Source: Reticulitermes lucifugus
Taxonomy: Eukaryota; Arthropoda; Insecta; Blattodea; Rhinotermitidae
DNA length: 21,505 nucleotides
Assembly: GCA_026260175.1 (NCBI GenBank)
Contig: JAKCWW010000208.1
Span: forward strand, 1-21,505
Direction: 5' to 3'
A model generated the notes under the pieces. It had not been told where the DNA came from and ran no database searches. It saw only the letters and a list, made by a program, of their open reading frames with translations. A program made the position numbers and the translations under genes. Of this stretch, positions 1 to 8,584 are shown piece after piece; within the stretch, counting starts at the first letter, position 1; each line of letters starts with the position of its first letter.

Positions 1-192
1 TACTACACACGTTCAGTTACACCTGCGCATGCAGGACATGTGCAAGTATACAGTATAGAAATTGAAACATTTTCATGTCACTTGTACAGTCAAAATACCT
101 GTGCAATATTATCATACACACGCTCATGTATACTTGTACAATAAATGTGTACATGCATACCGTTCAAGTATGCAGTTATGTGTGTAGCCGGC
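1..192. mobile_element. possible MITE / DNA transposon remnant
   Basis: The left edge reads tactacacacgt and the right end (about 181-192), read on the other strand, gives ggctacacacat, so the two ends share CTACACAC in inverted orientation. The interior is non-coding with recurring cttgtaca / gtacatgcat words. That is the look of a short non-autonomous DNA transposon, possibly cut by the window edge. No transposase and no clear target-site duplication is visible. A related GGCTACACA start occurs at about 13722. The class is not assigned. Confidence 0.3.
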
Positions 193-480
193 CTAACACA
201 AACTTAAATTACCGGCAAGAACTGACTTTTTAGACCGGAACTGCACCGCAATGATCTTGGTAAAAGGTAAAGGTCACCCTATAACAGGCCATGAAGGGCC
301 AGAGGGGGAGCAGAAGTATAGCTCTACTCTTTCTTTAACCTCGGCGCTAGATAGGGGCGGGTGGTGAACGTCACGCCTCGGTTGCTTTACCCCCGGGAAA
401 GAGACCCGGTACCCATTGTACAGGGGGCTGTGTAGGCCCCAGGACCGGTCTGGACAGGTGCTGAAAATTTCGCCCCCACC

Positions 481-492
481 GGCATTCGATCC
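481..492 (-). promoter_or_regulatory. pol III B box in SINE copy 1
   Basis: The minus strand reads GGATCGAATGCC, close to the B-box pattern GGTTCGANNCC. It lies about 33 bp past the A box, as in tRNA genes. Whether it is still active cannot be seen from sequence. Confidence 0.65.
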
Positions 493-524
493 CCGGACCG
501 TCCAGCCCTTAGCGAGTCGCTATA

Positions 525-536
525 CCGACTGAGCTA
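525..536 (-). promoter_or_regulatory. pol III A box in SINE copy 1
   Basis: The minus strand reads TAGCTCAGTCGG, matching the tRNA A-box pattern TRGYNNARNGG. It is the upstream half of the internal RNA polymerase III promoter of the SINE and directs transcription away from GCAT. Confidence 0.7.
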
Positions 537-556
537 TCGCGGCCCACACTACACTA

Positions 557-793
557 ATGTTGTGGTGTTACGTATTTGCAGCAGCAAGAAGAGCGGCAAT
601 TCAGCATCGTCTGACCCACTGCATTGGTTTGCTGCGAGAAGCAGCAATTGAGGAGCTCAGCAAGATAAAGGATGCAGGCACATGGAAGTCTGAGCGTGTG
701 ATCACTTCGAAACAAGGGTCACTGGTAACAGTAGAAGGACATCAGCAGCAACAGATACTGAACTTCTGCAGCAACAACTACCTGGGGCTTGCT
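557..793 (+). CDS. GCAT: GCAT exon 1 (presequence and N-terminal arm; start uncertain)
   Basis: From ATG 557 the reading is a basic, acid-free leader ([18 protein letters not shown]) followed by the conserved [15 protein letters not shown] and [13 protein letters not shown]. The donor is GCT|gtaagt at 794, phase 0. A splice acceptor (tatttgcag, AG at 580-581) with a CTAAT branch-like sequence at 552-556 sits inside the leader. The coding exon could therefore instead begin at 582 or 585, with the true start exon left of the window. The SINE 13 bp upstream leaves no ordinary host promoter sequence next to ATG 557. Confidence 0.85.
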
Positions 794-3700
794 GTAAGTA
801 ATGTACACATCACTACTGGCGGTACACTAAATAAAAATTAGGCGTGCATATTTTTGGAGCTCGTTTATGGGAACATTAAAATTATTTACACGAATATAAG
901 ACGAGAATATTTCCCTAAGTCATCATCAAAAAATGGGGGGAAGTGGGGGTCCTTTTATAATTGCACACAAACTTAAAACACATTCTATACACGTATATTT
1001 CTGAAAACTGAAGACTGTGAAAGGGGGCCATCTTATATTCAGGTACATAAATATGACTGTATTCACATTGTGATCTCTGGGTTTTGCCACCGTCTAGTCT
1101 GGTAGATGGAGACCGACGTTTTGAAGAAACATGCTACCTCCATCTTCAACTTCCATCCTCAAGATGAAGGCAGCATAAGCCACAATCTGAACAATCAAAT
1201 CTTGTGTGTATAATGAAGTTATATCTTCAACACTGCCGTAAACAAACATCATGACAAATAAGACAAAATTGCAACAACAAAAAAATGAGAAAATTATTGG
1301 AGTACACATTGACAGTTGTTTTCCAACAACCACCAAAATAACTTAAGCAGAATACTATCGATACATCTATAAACACACAGCTTTCCAGATTCTACATTAA
1401 GTGGTGTTATTTTTTTAAATACTGGTATTATTGAATATCCTTTGGATATAACCGGTATTATGTAACCATCATTAGCTTTTGTGAATTCTCTCTCACTGAT
1501 TTCTATCCTGCATATAAGAGTGATATTTCTTACCTCATAACCATTATAAATTTCTCAGTCTCTTCGTTGCTTTTAAAACACTTTCTTGGAGGAATATATC
1601 ATTCCAAACAAGCCTCAACAAATCTGATTCAAGGCTAGGGGATTCTGTAAAGTTTAGGTGACAAAACAGATAACAATATCTGAAGCTCCCACATAGATCA
1701 AGTAGAGGCAGTTACAATACTGTCAGTGAGGTCAATTGCATAATGAGGAGCTTTATGATCTGTAATCCTCACCGAATATTATTCGGGTGATAACAAAAAA
1801 CAAGGATGAGATGGACAGGGCACATGGCAAGTATGGGACACAGGAGAGGTACATACAGGGTGCTGATGGGGAAACCTGAGGGAAAGAGTCCACTTGGAAG
1901 ACCTCAGCATAGATGGAAGGATAATATTAAAATTCATCTTCAAGAAGTTGGATGGGGAGGGCATGGATTGGATTCATCTGGCTCAGGATGGGAACGGGTT
2001 GCAAGCTCTTGTGAATGAGGTAATGAACCTTCGGGTTCCATAAAATGAGGGGAATTTATTGACTAGCTGAGGACCTGTTAGCTTCTCAAGAAGGACTCTG
2101 CTCCATGGATTTAGTGAGATCAATACTGCAATGTTAGGAATCATGATACAATCAGTACTGAAGTTGCGATATGAAGCGCACCATAATATTTCACTCTTGA
2201 ATGTGACGTGTTGCAGACCCACCCAGCCATTATAACCGCTGCGCAAGCTGCCCTGCAGAAGTATGGAGCAGGGCTCAGCTCTGTTCGTTTCATCTGTGGC
2301 ACTCAAGACATCCACAAGGTGAGTGTTCGCAATCTTAGCAGCCCATGTTTATCCCCAAGATCTGATTCCTGCATCACATTTGAGTTTAATCTTTCTTGTG
2401 ATCAACATCTGAAATATGTATATAAGGTACAAAATTTCATGTAAGGCTTGAGATAAACATTAACCATACGACCGTGCAACCAAACCTCTGGTACTGTAAT
2501 GACACCAAAGTCCAAGACCGTGTACACAGAACCTTACCACTGTACCCAATCCAAAGCCAATTAAGTCAAACTCACAACCCCACATCACAGCAGACATCAT
2601 AATTCCTTCCAAGATTTACTCAACTGCACTAGTAACCAATTCCATCACAGTACCATCTCGTACTTCCCTGATAAATTCAATTTCCTCATATCTATGTAAG
2701 TATTCCATCTTACATGTACCTGATTCAGCTGTTCAAAGCACTGTGGTTACTCTTTATGCCACATGATTTTAACATTCAAACACACTGCTTTTTGCTCAGT
2801 GTATTTATGTGTTTCTTACGATTTTACCATAAACAGTAAACATTTCTGTGAACAGCCTTAAACAGTTGGTGTGTCTTCTATGAGGCAGGAACTATACTTT
2901 TAATTTTTATATTGCACTAACTACTTTCATTAATGAAAACTACAGGAGCTGGAATGTAAAATTGCCCACTTTCATCAGCGTGATGATGCTATTCTTTATC
3001 CGAGCTGTTTTGATGCTAATGCTGGAATATTTGGAGTCCTGCTCACAGAAAAGGACGCTGTGTTCTCTGATGAACTGAATCATGCATCAATCATTGATGG
3101 GTTACGATTGTGTAAAGCAAGAAAGCATCGCTACCGACATATGGACATGTCAGGTAATTATATTCCCTGCAGGTCTTACGATGTTACAAAAAATTGCATT
3201 TTGCAGGTCTCCATGCTGTCTGCAATATACATTCTGTAAGGGCTCTCTTCAATTTGTAACTCCCATTGGCTCAGGACAATCCTGTTCCCCACTTTCTGCT
3301 TTCTGTAGCTGTGATTGGCCAAACTACCTTGAACCATCCTACGCAATTAACAAAATTTTCCCTCCACATCACTTCAGCATCCACCCAAACCAATTCAGTC
3401 AACCTGAAGATGAAGGCAGCACGTTGCTCCGAAACGTCTGAATATTTAACAACTACATGGTTCAGAGACCCCAAAAGCAGACCATCATCTGCATATGCAA
3501 TATAATTTTCATAAATGTTTTTTCATATAAATAACTTCCAAAGTGATGTAAATAAAAATTAGGTAATTTCAAAGAAAGTAGACGGCTGACTGAATACTAA
3601 CTGATGTCGGCCAAATTCACCAATGTAAGGGTAGAGTGATAAAAAATTAAATTCCAAACTTGCAAAGAGTTTAAAAAAAAATTGTCATTAGTATATTTGG

Positions 3701-6700
3701 CACAGCATTCAGTTGTCAGAAAACTTCAAATCTTACTGCCTTGAATTCTATTATTTTGTGTGGGGTTTGATGTATGAAGGAAAATGTGAAACAATTTTCT
3801 TGGCCACAGGGTGCAACAGATTCATCTGGCTCAGGATGGTGACAAGTGGAAAGCTCTTATGAACAAAGTAATGAACCGTCAGTTTCCATAACATGCACGG
3901 AGTTTCTTCACCAGCTCAACAGCTGTTAGCTTCTCAAGAGGGACTTTAATCCATGGAATTAGTTATATTTAATCCTTATGGGAATGTCTTTTATGAGGCA
4001 GAATTTCTGGCAACATCAACAAGCCACACGAAAGATACGAACATGGAAACTGCAAGAATTTTTAAAAGCCTCTTTGTTATATACTTTATACAGCACTGTC
4101 AATTCTATCCTAAACTTCTTATTACTACCTTACACACAGGATTTAGCCATACCTAATTAACACATTCCTGAGAACCACGCAACAAATTGAAATTAACTTA
4201 GAACATGTAATACCGGTGAGAAAAAAGATAAACGTGGATGTTTCACTCGTTGGTTTGTAATTAGCTACAAGATGTCCCCTGATTTATTGAACTGGTAATA
4301 TCAAAATATGTCTGAACTATGGTTATGAAACATAATGAAAATGGCATAACACAACAACAACAAAAACAGCAACAAGTGACGATAATGATAATGATGACAC
4401 TCCAATTGGACTTTTTCTATTGGTAAAGGAAAGTTATTCCTGTCAGTGCCATGAAGGCATATAGGGGGAGAAGAGGTACAGCTCCAGTCATTCTTAATCT
4501 TGGCACTAGATGGAGGTGAGTGGTCAACTTCAAACCTCAGGTGCTTTACACCTGGGATACAACCTCGGTACCCAACAAATAGGAGACCGGGTGGGCCCCA
4601 AAGCCACTTCCGGACGATTTGAAGAAAATAAAAAGTGTCTTTGCCCCTGCCAGAACTTTAATTCCACTCCAATGGACCCATTAGACAAAGCTTATCTTCA
4701 GCAGCAGCACTTGCTGGGAATTAAGTACTGGTGACCATCCTTACATACATTCATCCATAAATGAAGATTACTTCCAGCTAATGGACCCAGCTGAGCAGAT
4801 CTCTTTCCTTTTACCTCACACTGAAGACAGAGGCAGGCAGCCTCTGAAATATCGTTTCTTAAAATGTACTTTAATCAGACAATTGAAAAGTCTGACTGGA
4901 GTGCCACAGTAATAATGTTTTAACTACATGTATTTGTTATGGCATAATAATTTAGAATTGAAATTTTGTGTTTAGATCTTGAGCAACACCTGGAGGAGGA
5001 GAACACAGCCAGACTCAAGTTGATTGTGACAGACGGTGTGTTCTCAATGGATGGGGACATTGCTCCCCTTGAGAAGATATGTGAAGTTGCTAAGAAGCAC
5101 GGTGCACTAGTGTTTATTGACGAGGCTCATGCTACAGGCTTCTTTGGTAAGACAGGAAGGTACGTATAAACCCTCTGACAAAGGGAGTTAGTGCCCTTCA
5201 CCTGTCACTTTCTTTCAGGAGTTACAGAGCATCTGGATAGCAGAGTTGACATGATGAAGACTGCTACGCCAGCACCATCTGTTCAAATCAGTGCTTTAAA
5301 ATCACATGCTGCATCCACCTTAACTTCCTTGATTTTATCACACAAACAATATTAGGTAAAGCACACAAATTATAAAGCTATTCATTATATAATTTTCTTC
5401 ATCTTACTGATATTTCCTGTTTCTTAGATCCAAGTACACTCCTTAACTCTTTATTCACAAACATCCTTTTCATAAAGAGATGGTGGGGACCAAGTCTCAT
5501 TACATCTTTATGATATAGTGTAAAAACAGAGCCTACAATACAGAGAATACTGATGCTACACAACCTATGAAGATGGGAAAACGTTGTTAAATACATAAAA
5601 AAATCAAATAATATACAACAGTGAGCACCTAGTTTAAAATTCCAAATTTCATGCAGCAGGCAAAGCTTTAAAAAATCTAGATTAATAGTACCTTCGCAAC
5701 AAGTAATTTGCGCTGCGTGACAAACGTACGCTTCTACCGACTTGCTCCACAGACATTGAACAGCGACAGAGAGAGAAGACTGTAACAGTGAAAGACTCGG
5801 TACTTCCTTCTCTATCATGAACTGTACACAGACACACAGATGAAGACAAAAATAAAACACTATTTCTCTCACAACGAAGATATATTTGTTCACAGAGGAA
5901 CAGAGGAATATCATGACATAATTGGCCAAGTTGACATCATCAACTCAACCTTAGGGAAAGCTATGGGTGGTGCATCTGGTGGCTACACAACTGGACCAAA
6001 GGAGTTAATAGATTTATTGCGCCAGAGGGGACGCCCGTATCTCTTCTCCAACAGTCTTCCTCCGCCCGTTGTGGCAACAGGAATTAAGGTTAGCATTGTA
6101 GTTAACCTTTTCAATGTAAGTCAGGACTAAATAATATTCACAAGTGTTCACTGCATTGTAAGAATTTGCCTTTAAAATTGAATGGTATCTATGACCATAC
6201 TGATTGCTATGTAAACACCACCTAATTTAACAAAAAAAAACTATGCATTTTGCCCACAGAACGTATGTAGGGAGATTACTGGATTCTCAGATAAATGACC
6301 ATTCTTTCTCTACAAAGCATTAATAGACTGGTTTTTCTACTGAAGGTGTAGTGCATTGTCTCTAAGGTAGGAACTTCATTTTTAAACATTATTTAGATGA
6401 CATTCATGTTTCAAAGTGTTAGTATCTCACATTTCTCTGCTGTGGAATTTTTCAAAATATAAAGTCAATGTTACAGCACTCACACTTGTGGCATAACATT
6501 TCTGATCCCATGTTTCAAAGCATCACTACTATGAGTTTATAAACCATACCTATATTACATCAAACACAGTGCACTCTAATGGATTCGAGTTTTTACCTGA
6601 CGATGGAAGTACAGCCAGCCACAAAACATCCTGTGTATCAAATAGACATATCAGGTAAAAAAAAAGATAACATTCACCCCAGAACAGGGCATGAAGGCCC

Positions 6701-7610
6701 AGAGGAGGTGTAGAGTTATAGCTCTACTCTTTCTTTAACCTCATCATTAGAGGGAGGGGGATGGCCAACACCATGCTCCGTCCACTTTACCCCTGGGAAA
6801 GAGACCCCGTACCCATTATACAGGAGGTTGGGTGGGCTCCAGGGCCGGTCTGGACAGGAGCAGAAAATCTCGCCCCCACTGGAATTCGATTTCCGGACCA
6901 CCCAGCCAGTAGCAAGTCATTAATCATGAACACTTTATTTCATTTACGAAATCTGCCTGTGGGCCACGTGAAGACAGTGTGCCATACGTTGCTCAACAGT
7001 GTTTTGTTTTAAATTTGTTATCATCACATCCTAAAATCTGAATAGGATGCACTGCAAGTTATTATTGTAGCATAAGTAAGGCTCACTGCCTACAACAGCT
7101 CTAACACATTATTTACAAACCATAAATGTTCACAGGCATTTGACATAGTTATGAGCAGCAGCAACCTTGCCGAGCGTGTCAGACACAACACCAAACGCTT
7201 CAGAGATGCCATGATCAAAGCTGGTTTTACAATTTCTGGCAAAGATCATCCTATCTGTCCGGTTATGCTGAACCAAGAACGTCTGGCAAGTGTATTTGCT
7301 GACGAAATGCTAGGTCAGTCACAAGCCCACTCATATGAAAGCAACTCACAACAATGGAATTCAGATTGTTTTGATTTTGTCATGAAACATTTTTTATAAT
7401 TTTAAAATTAAGTTCTGCTTAATTTAAATCCTTCTTTCCCTCTTTTTCCCAGCAAAAGGTATCTATGTGATTGGATTCAGCTATCCAGTAGTTCCTAAAG
7501 GCAAGGCAAGGATCCGGGTTCAACTATCAGCAAGTCACTCAGACGAAGACATCGATAAAGCCATAACAGCATTTACTGAAGTGGGGAAAACGCTTAAAGT
7601 CATCTCATAA
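557..7610 (+). CDS. GCAT: glycine C-acetyltransferase (2-amino-3-ketobutyrate CoA ligase), mitochondrial; 7 exons
   Basis: This PLP enzyme cleaves 2-amino-3-ketobutyrate with CoA to glycine plus acetyl-CoA, the second step of threonine degradation after threonine dehydrogenase, in the mitochondrial matrix. Join: 557(or 582)-793, 2217-2318, 2946-3153, 4976-5159, 5896-6088, 7136-7313, 7453-7610. All junctions are GT-AG with matching phases 0, 0, 1, 2, 0, 1. The product has the alpha-oxoamine synthase hallmarks in order: [63 protein letters not shown] (Asp contacting the PLP ring nitrogen), [17 protein letters not shown] (Schiff-base Lys, codon 5957-5959), [25 protein letters not shown] and the C-terminal [17 protein letters not shown]. 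Starting at ATG 557 gives 419 residues, the usual animal length. The first 27 residues then hold several Arg and no acid, as in a mitochondrial presequence. The alternative is an upstream first exon spliced to 582. No frameshift or internal stop is seen. Confidence 0.95.
1073..1180 (-). repeat. stem-loop interspersed repeat, copy a
   Basis: The minus strand reads GAAGATGGAGGTAGCATG, TTTCTTC AAAACGTCGGT, then ctaccagactagacgg. This aligns with the plus-strand copy at about 3407-3500 (GAAGATGAAGGCAGCACG, TTGCTCC GAAACGTCTG, acatggttcagagacccc). Similar tails are common in arthropod genomes. It does not overlap any exon. Confidence 0.6.
1797..2150 (+). mobile_element. 5'-truncated non-LTR retrotransposon tail, copy 1
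   Basis: The plus strand encodes the familiar C-terminal end of an insect LINE reverse transcriptase: [20 protein letters not shown], then [20 protein letters not shown], then LQEVGWGG. One extra base near 1954-1961 shifts the frame. The continuation ([21 protein letters not shown] and stop at 2040-2042) lies in the next frame. An untranslated tail follows (gactagctgaggacctgtta...). The antisense strand stays open across it and reads [18 protein letters not shown]. It is a dead fragment lacking the reverse transcriptase catalytic core. The clade (RTE- or Jockey-like) was not resolved. Confidence 0.8.
2217..2318 (+). CDS. GCAT: GCAT exon 2
   Basis: Thirty-four codons, phase 0 at both ends, acceptor gttgcag, donor AAG|gtgagt. 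It encodes [19 protein letters not shown] followed by [15 protein letters not shown]. This is the conserved substrate-channel segment with the GLSSVRF-CGTQ-IHK block shared by GCAT and bacterial Kbl. Confidence 0.95.
2319..2945 (+). other. GCAT intron 2
   Basis: A 627-bp phase-0 intron, AT-rich. The segment cttctatgaggcaggaacta at about 2875-2895 resembles ttttatgaggcagaattt at about 3991 in the second LINE fragment, so some decayed repeat tail may be present. Nothing else recognised. Confidence 0.8.
2946..3153 (+). CDS. GCAT: GCAT exon 3
   Basis: Acceptor aactacag, donor TCAG|gtaatt, 208 nt, ending in phase 1. It begins [18 protein letters not shown] and contains [22 protein letters not shown] and [14 protein letters not shown]. 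The NHAS-I-G block lies by the cofactor; the His stacks on the PLP ring in this fold family. Confidence 0.95.
3200..3505 (+). repeat. stem-loop interspersed repeat, copy b (longest)
   Basis: The segment runs from a tgtctgcaatatacattctg start through cagtcaaCCTGAAGATGAAG and GCAGCACGTTGCTCCGAAAC to gcagaccatcatctgcat. The core ctgaaga...gctccgaaacg is shared with copies at about 1073-1180, 4815-4915 and 8585-8720. Short open frames cross it on both strands but resemble no protein. Confidence 0.6.
3816..4030 (+). mobile_element. 5'-truncated non-LTR retrotransposon tail, copy 2
   Basis: The plus frame reads [20 protein letters not shown] followed by QFP and a stop, parallel to IHLAQDG...[16 protein letters not shown] in copy 1. 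The 3' tail ccagctcaacagctgttagc... and gggactttaatccatgga matches copy 1 after its stop. Truncation is deeper than in copy 1, keeping only about 25 codons. It lies in the same orientation as GCAT. Confidence 0.7.
4356..4396 (+). repeat. simple repeats (CAA)n and (GATAAT)n
   Basis: Short low-complexity tracts caacaacaacaa and gataatgataatgatga inside GCAT intron 3. No function is evident. Confidence 0.8.
4424..4690 (-). mobile_element. tRNA-derived SINE, copy 2 (old, heavily diverged)
   Basis: Aligned with copy 1 the shared landmarks are: ccatgaaggcatatagggg, gtacagctcca, cttggcactagatgg, gctttacacctggga, ctcggtaccca, gaccgggtgggcccc, and finally attccactccaatggacc in place of the B-box region. 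No A box remains. The large divergence makes it the oldest of the four copies. Confidence 0.7.
4815..4915 (+). repeat. stem-loop interspersed repeat, copy c
   Basis: Contains CTGAAGAC, then the perfect 6-bp stem AGAGGC-aggca-GCCTCT, then GAAAtatcg. This is the CTGAnGA-stem-GAAA layout seen in the other copies. The stem is intact although the arm sequences differ from copies a and b. Confidence 0.5.
4976..5159 (+). CDS. GCAT: GCAT exon 4
   Basis: Acceptor gtgtttag, donor GGAAG|gtacgt, 184 nt, phase 1 in and phase 2 out. It encodes [20 protein letters not shown], then [20 protein letters not shown] and [20 protein letters not shown]. The Asp of DEAH (codon 5119-5121) is the residue that holds the pyridine nitrogen of PLP. 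Confidence 0.95.
5160..5895 (+). other. GCAT intron 4
   Basis: A 736-bp phase-2 intron. A 176-codon open frame runs antisense across most of it and into exon 5 (5929 down to 5399), but its composition (many Cys, Phe, Leu) and overlap with a conserved exon give no support for a gene. No repeat family recognised. Confidence 0.8.
5896..6088 (+). CDS. GCAT: GCAT exon 5 (PLP-lysine exon)
   Basis: Acceptor tgttcacag, donor ATTAAG|gttagc, 193 nt, phase 2 in and phase 0 out. It starts [20 protein letters not shown] and carries [17 protein letters not shown], whose Lys (5957-5959) forms the internal aldimine with [22 protein letters not shown] follows. The catalytic residue is intact. Confidence 0.95.
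6089..7135 (+). other. GCAT intron 5
   Basis: A 1047-bp phase-0 intron. It holds SINE copy 3 (about 6654-6925); the rest is AT-rich sequence with nothing recognised. Confidence 0.85.
6654..6925 (-). mobile_element. tRNA-derived SINE, copy 3
   Basis: Body nearly colinear with copy 1: ggcatgaaggcccagaggag, tatagctctactctttcttt, tttacccctgggaaagagac, ccggtctggacaggagcag, ctcgcccccactggaattcg, atttccggacca. The head past the B-box region is degraded and the A box is lost. An A-rich stretch sits at the plus-strand left end (6656-6665). Antisense to GCAT, like copies 1 and 2. Confidence 0.85.
7136..7313 (+). CDS. GCAT: GCAT exon 6
   Basis: Acceptor tgttcacag, donor ATGCTAG|gtcagt, 178 nt, phase 0 in and phase 1 out. 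It encodes [20 protein letters not shown] followed by [20 protein letters not shown] and [10 protein letters not shown]. It begins the small C-terminal domain. Confidence 0.95.
7453..7610 (+). CDS. GCAT: GCAT exon 7 (terminal, stop TAA)
   Basis: Acceptor tttttcccag after a short 139-bp intron. It reads [20 protein letters not shown], then [20 protein letters not shown] and [11 protein letters not shown], with TAA at 7608-7610. [20 protein letters not shown] is the family's C-terminal signature, with the Arg that binds the substrate carboxylate. The end point matches the usual family C-terminus. Confidence 0.95.
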
Positions 7611-7860
7611 AGCTCAACACTATGATTCTTTGATACATTTCTTTCCCTGTGAAAGGGCTGGAAGTATGAGCCAGAGTTTCTCTACTGAACCCATTGCCTT
7701 CAAAAATCAAAGCAGTGCATAGCCTGTAGTACATGCGGTAAAAAACAAGTTTAAATCTGCCACTAACCAGAGGAAATAAAAAAAAATCTAACATTGTGAG
7801 AAAATGGGCAGGACACAGAAGAAGGAAACCATCATAATAAAAAGTTTACTACAAATAAAG
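7611..7860 (+). promoter_or_regulatory. GCAT 3' untranslated region with candidate poly(A) signals
   Basis: AATAAA occurs at 7775-7780, 7836-7841 and 7854-7859, that is 165-250 bp after the stop, a normal distance for an insect 3' end. The true cleavage site cannot be chosen from sequence alone. Confidence 0.5.
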
Positions 7861-8584
7861 TGCATCCACCAAATTTGCAGTAGATATTCCTTACCCCCAA
7901 AACTTCCACGGCTAGAAGTGTATCTAAATAACATGTAAAAATTCAGTTCCTGCCCCCCAGAAAACACACTGCAGTCCCAGTACAAATAACAACCAGTTAA
8001 TTATGTATTGGTTCGTAATTGCCGTTTACTGTGAGACTCATACTGAATGCATAAATGCACTCTGTGGCAGTATGTAGTGTCAAAATTTTAAAGCAAGTGG
8101 CACGTGTTTTGAATGGTTAACTCCAACAAAAACTGAGATGTAACAGTAAAAGTGCCACCAAAGGAAGACAGTGCCAACCTGACCCCACAGTATGCTCAAT
8201 ACTGCATGCACGGAAATTTCTGCCTTGTTATACTGGAGATTCTCACCCTTGTATCGTACACTTTCTTTTTCCTCATCGGTTTCTCTTCACAGGAGGTACT
8301 TCAGAATAAAAGGAGGATCATGGTTTTATTAACACTGTTAACAGGTCTACATATGTACTATATACATACATATCATGTACCATTTGAACTACAAAAATAT
8401 GTTATTTTATTAAAAATGTTGGACATCAGAGAATAACATGGCACTGAAGTTGCAATACTTTGTCTTGCACCAAGATCATAGCATAACAAGTGGCAAGTGT
8501 TTCAGAACTGAACAAAAAGCTGTCAATAACCATCTTCTTGGATGTGCTGCCGTGCAGTATACCAGAAATTTACTGACATTTGGG
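7861..8584. other. intergenic, nothing recognised
   Basis: AT-rich sequence downstream of GCAT. One open frame at 8152-8436 (+) lacks an ATG context or any family resemblance and ends in low-complexity Tyr/Leu codons. I do not call a gene. Confidence 0.6.

Larger units (their letters stand above)
258..544 (-). mobile_element. tRNA-derived SINE, copy 1 (antisense to GCAT, best preserved)
   Basis: Read on the minus strand, the head begins ggccgcgaTAGCTCAGTCGG, a good pol III A box (536 down to 525). GGATCGAATGCC (492 down to 481) follows as a B box, with tRNA-like spacing. A tRNA-unrelated body (about 480-290) follows, then a tail of CCTTTACC-type repeats near 258-270. The same body recurs at about 4424-4690, 6654-6925 and 15506-15760, which proves a dispersed repeat. 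This is the only copy that keeps both promoter boxes, so it is the youngest or least decayed. Its head ends 13 bp before an ATG that may start GCAT. Termite and cockroach genomes carry tRNA-derived SINEs, but the family name was not checked. Confidence 0.85.
794..2216 (+). other. GCAT intron 1
   Basis: A 1423-bp phase-0 intron. It holds a minus-strand stem-loop repeat copy (about 1073-1180) and a plus-strand LINE tail (about 1797-2150). The stretches 842-1072 and 1181-1796 are AT-rich, and I see nothing assignable in them. Confidence 0.85.
3154..4975 (+). other. GCAT intron 3 (repeat-rich)
   Basis: The largest intron, 1822 bp, phase 1. It contains a stem-loop repeat (about 3200-3505), a LINE tail (about 3816-4030), simple repeats (about 4356-4396), SINE copy 2 (about 4424-4690) and another stem-loop repeat (about 4815-4915). 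The piece 3505-3810 is AT-rich with nothing recognised. Confidence 0.85.

Noticed and set aside
258..544. Possible functional tRNA gene
   Set aside because: The A and B boxes are tRNA-like but there is no complete cloverleaf or acceptor stem, and the body continues as a repeat found at three other sites. It is a SINE.
3403..3435. A full hammerhead ribozyme at copy b of the stem-loop repeat
   Set aside because: The CTGAAGA core and GAAAC are present, but I could not pair stem I or place a stem III and cleavage triplet as at 14857-14910. Kept only as a repeat.
4510..4734. A 74-codon plus frame
   Set aside because: It lies within the old SINE copy 2 in GCAT intron 3; no ATG context or conservation.
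5399..5929. A 176-codon open frame on the minus strand
   Set aside because: It overlaps conserved GCAT exon 5 in antisense and otherwise lies in an intron. It has random-like hydrophobic, Cys-rich composition and no motif.
6716..7012. Open frames on both strands across 6716-7012
   Set aside because: Most of this interval is SINE copy 3, which is non-coding; parallel frames appear in copy 4.
8152..8436. A 94-codon plus frame downstream of GCAT
   Set aside because: Ends in AT-rich low-complexity codons, has no recognisable family, and no splice or promoter context supports it.
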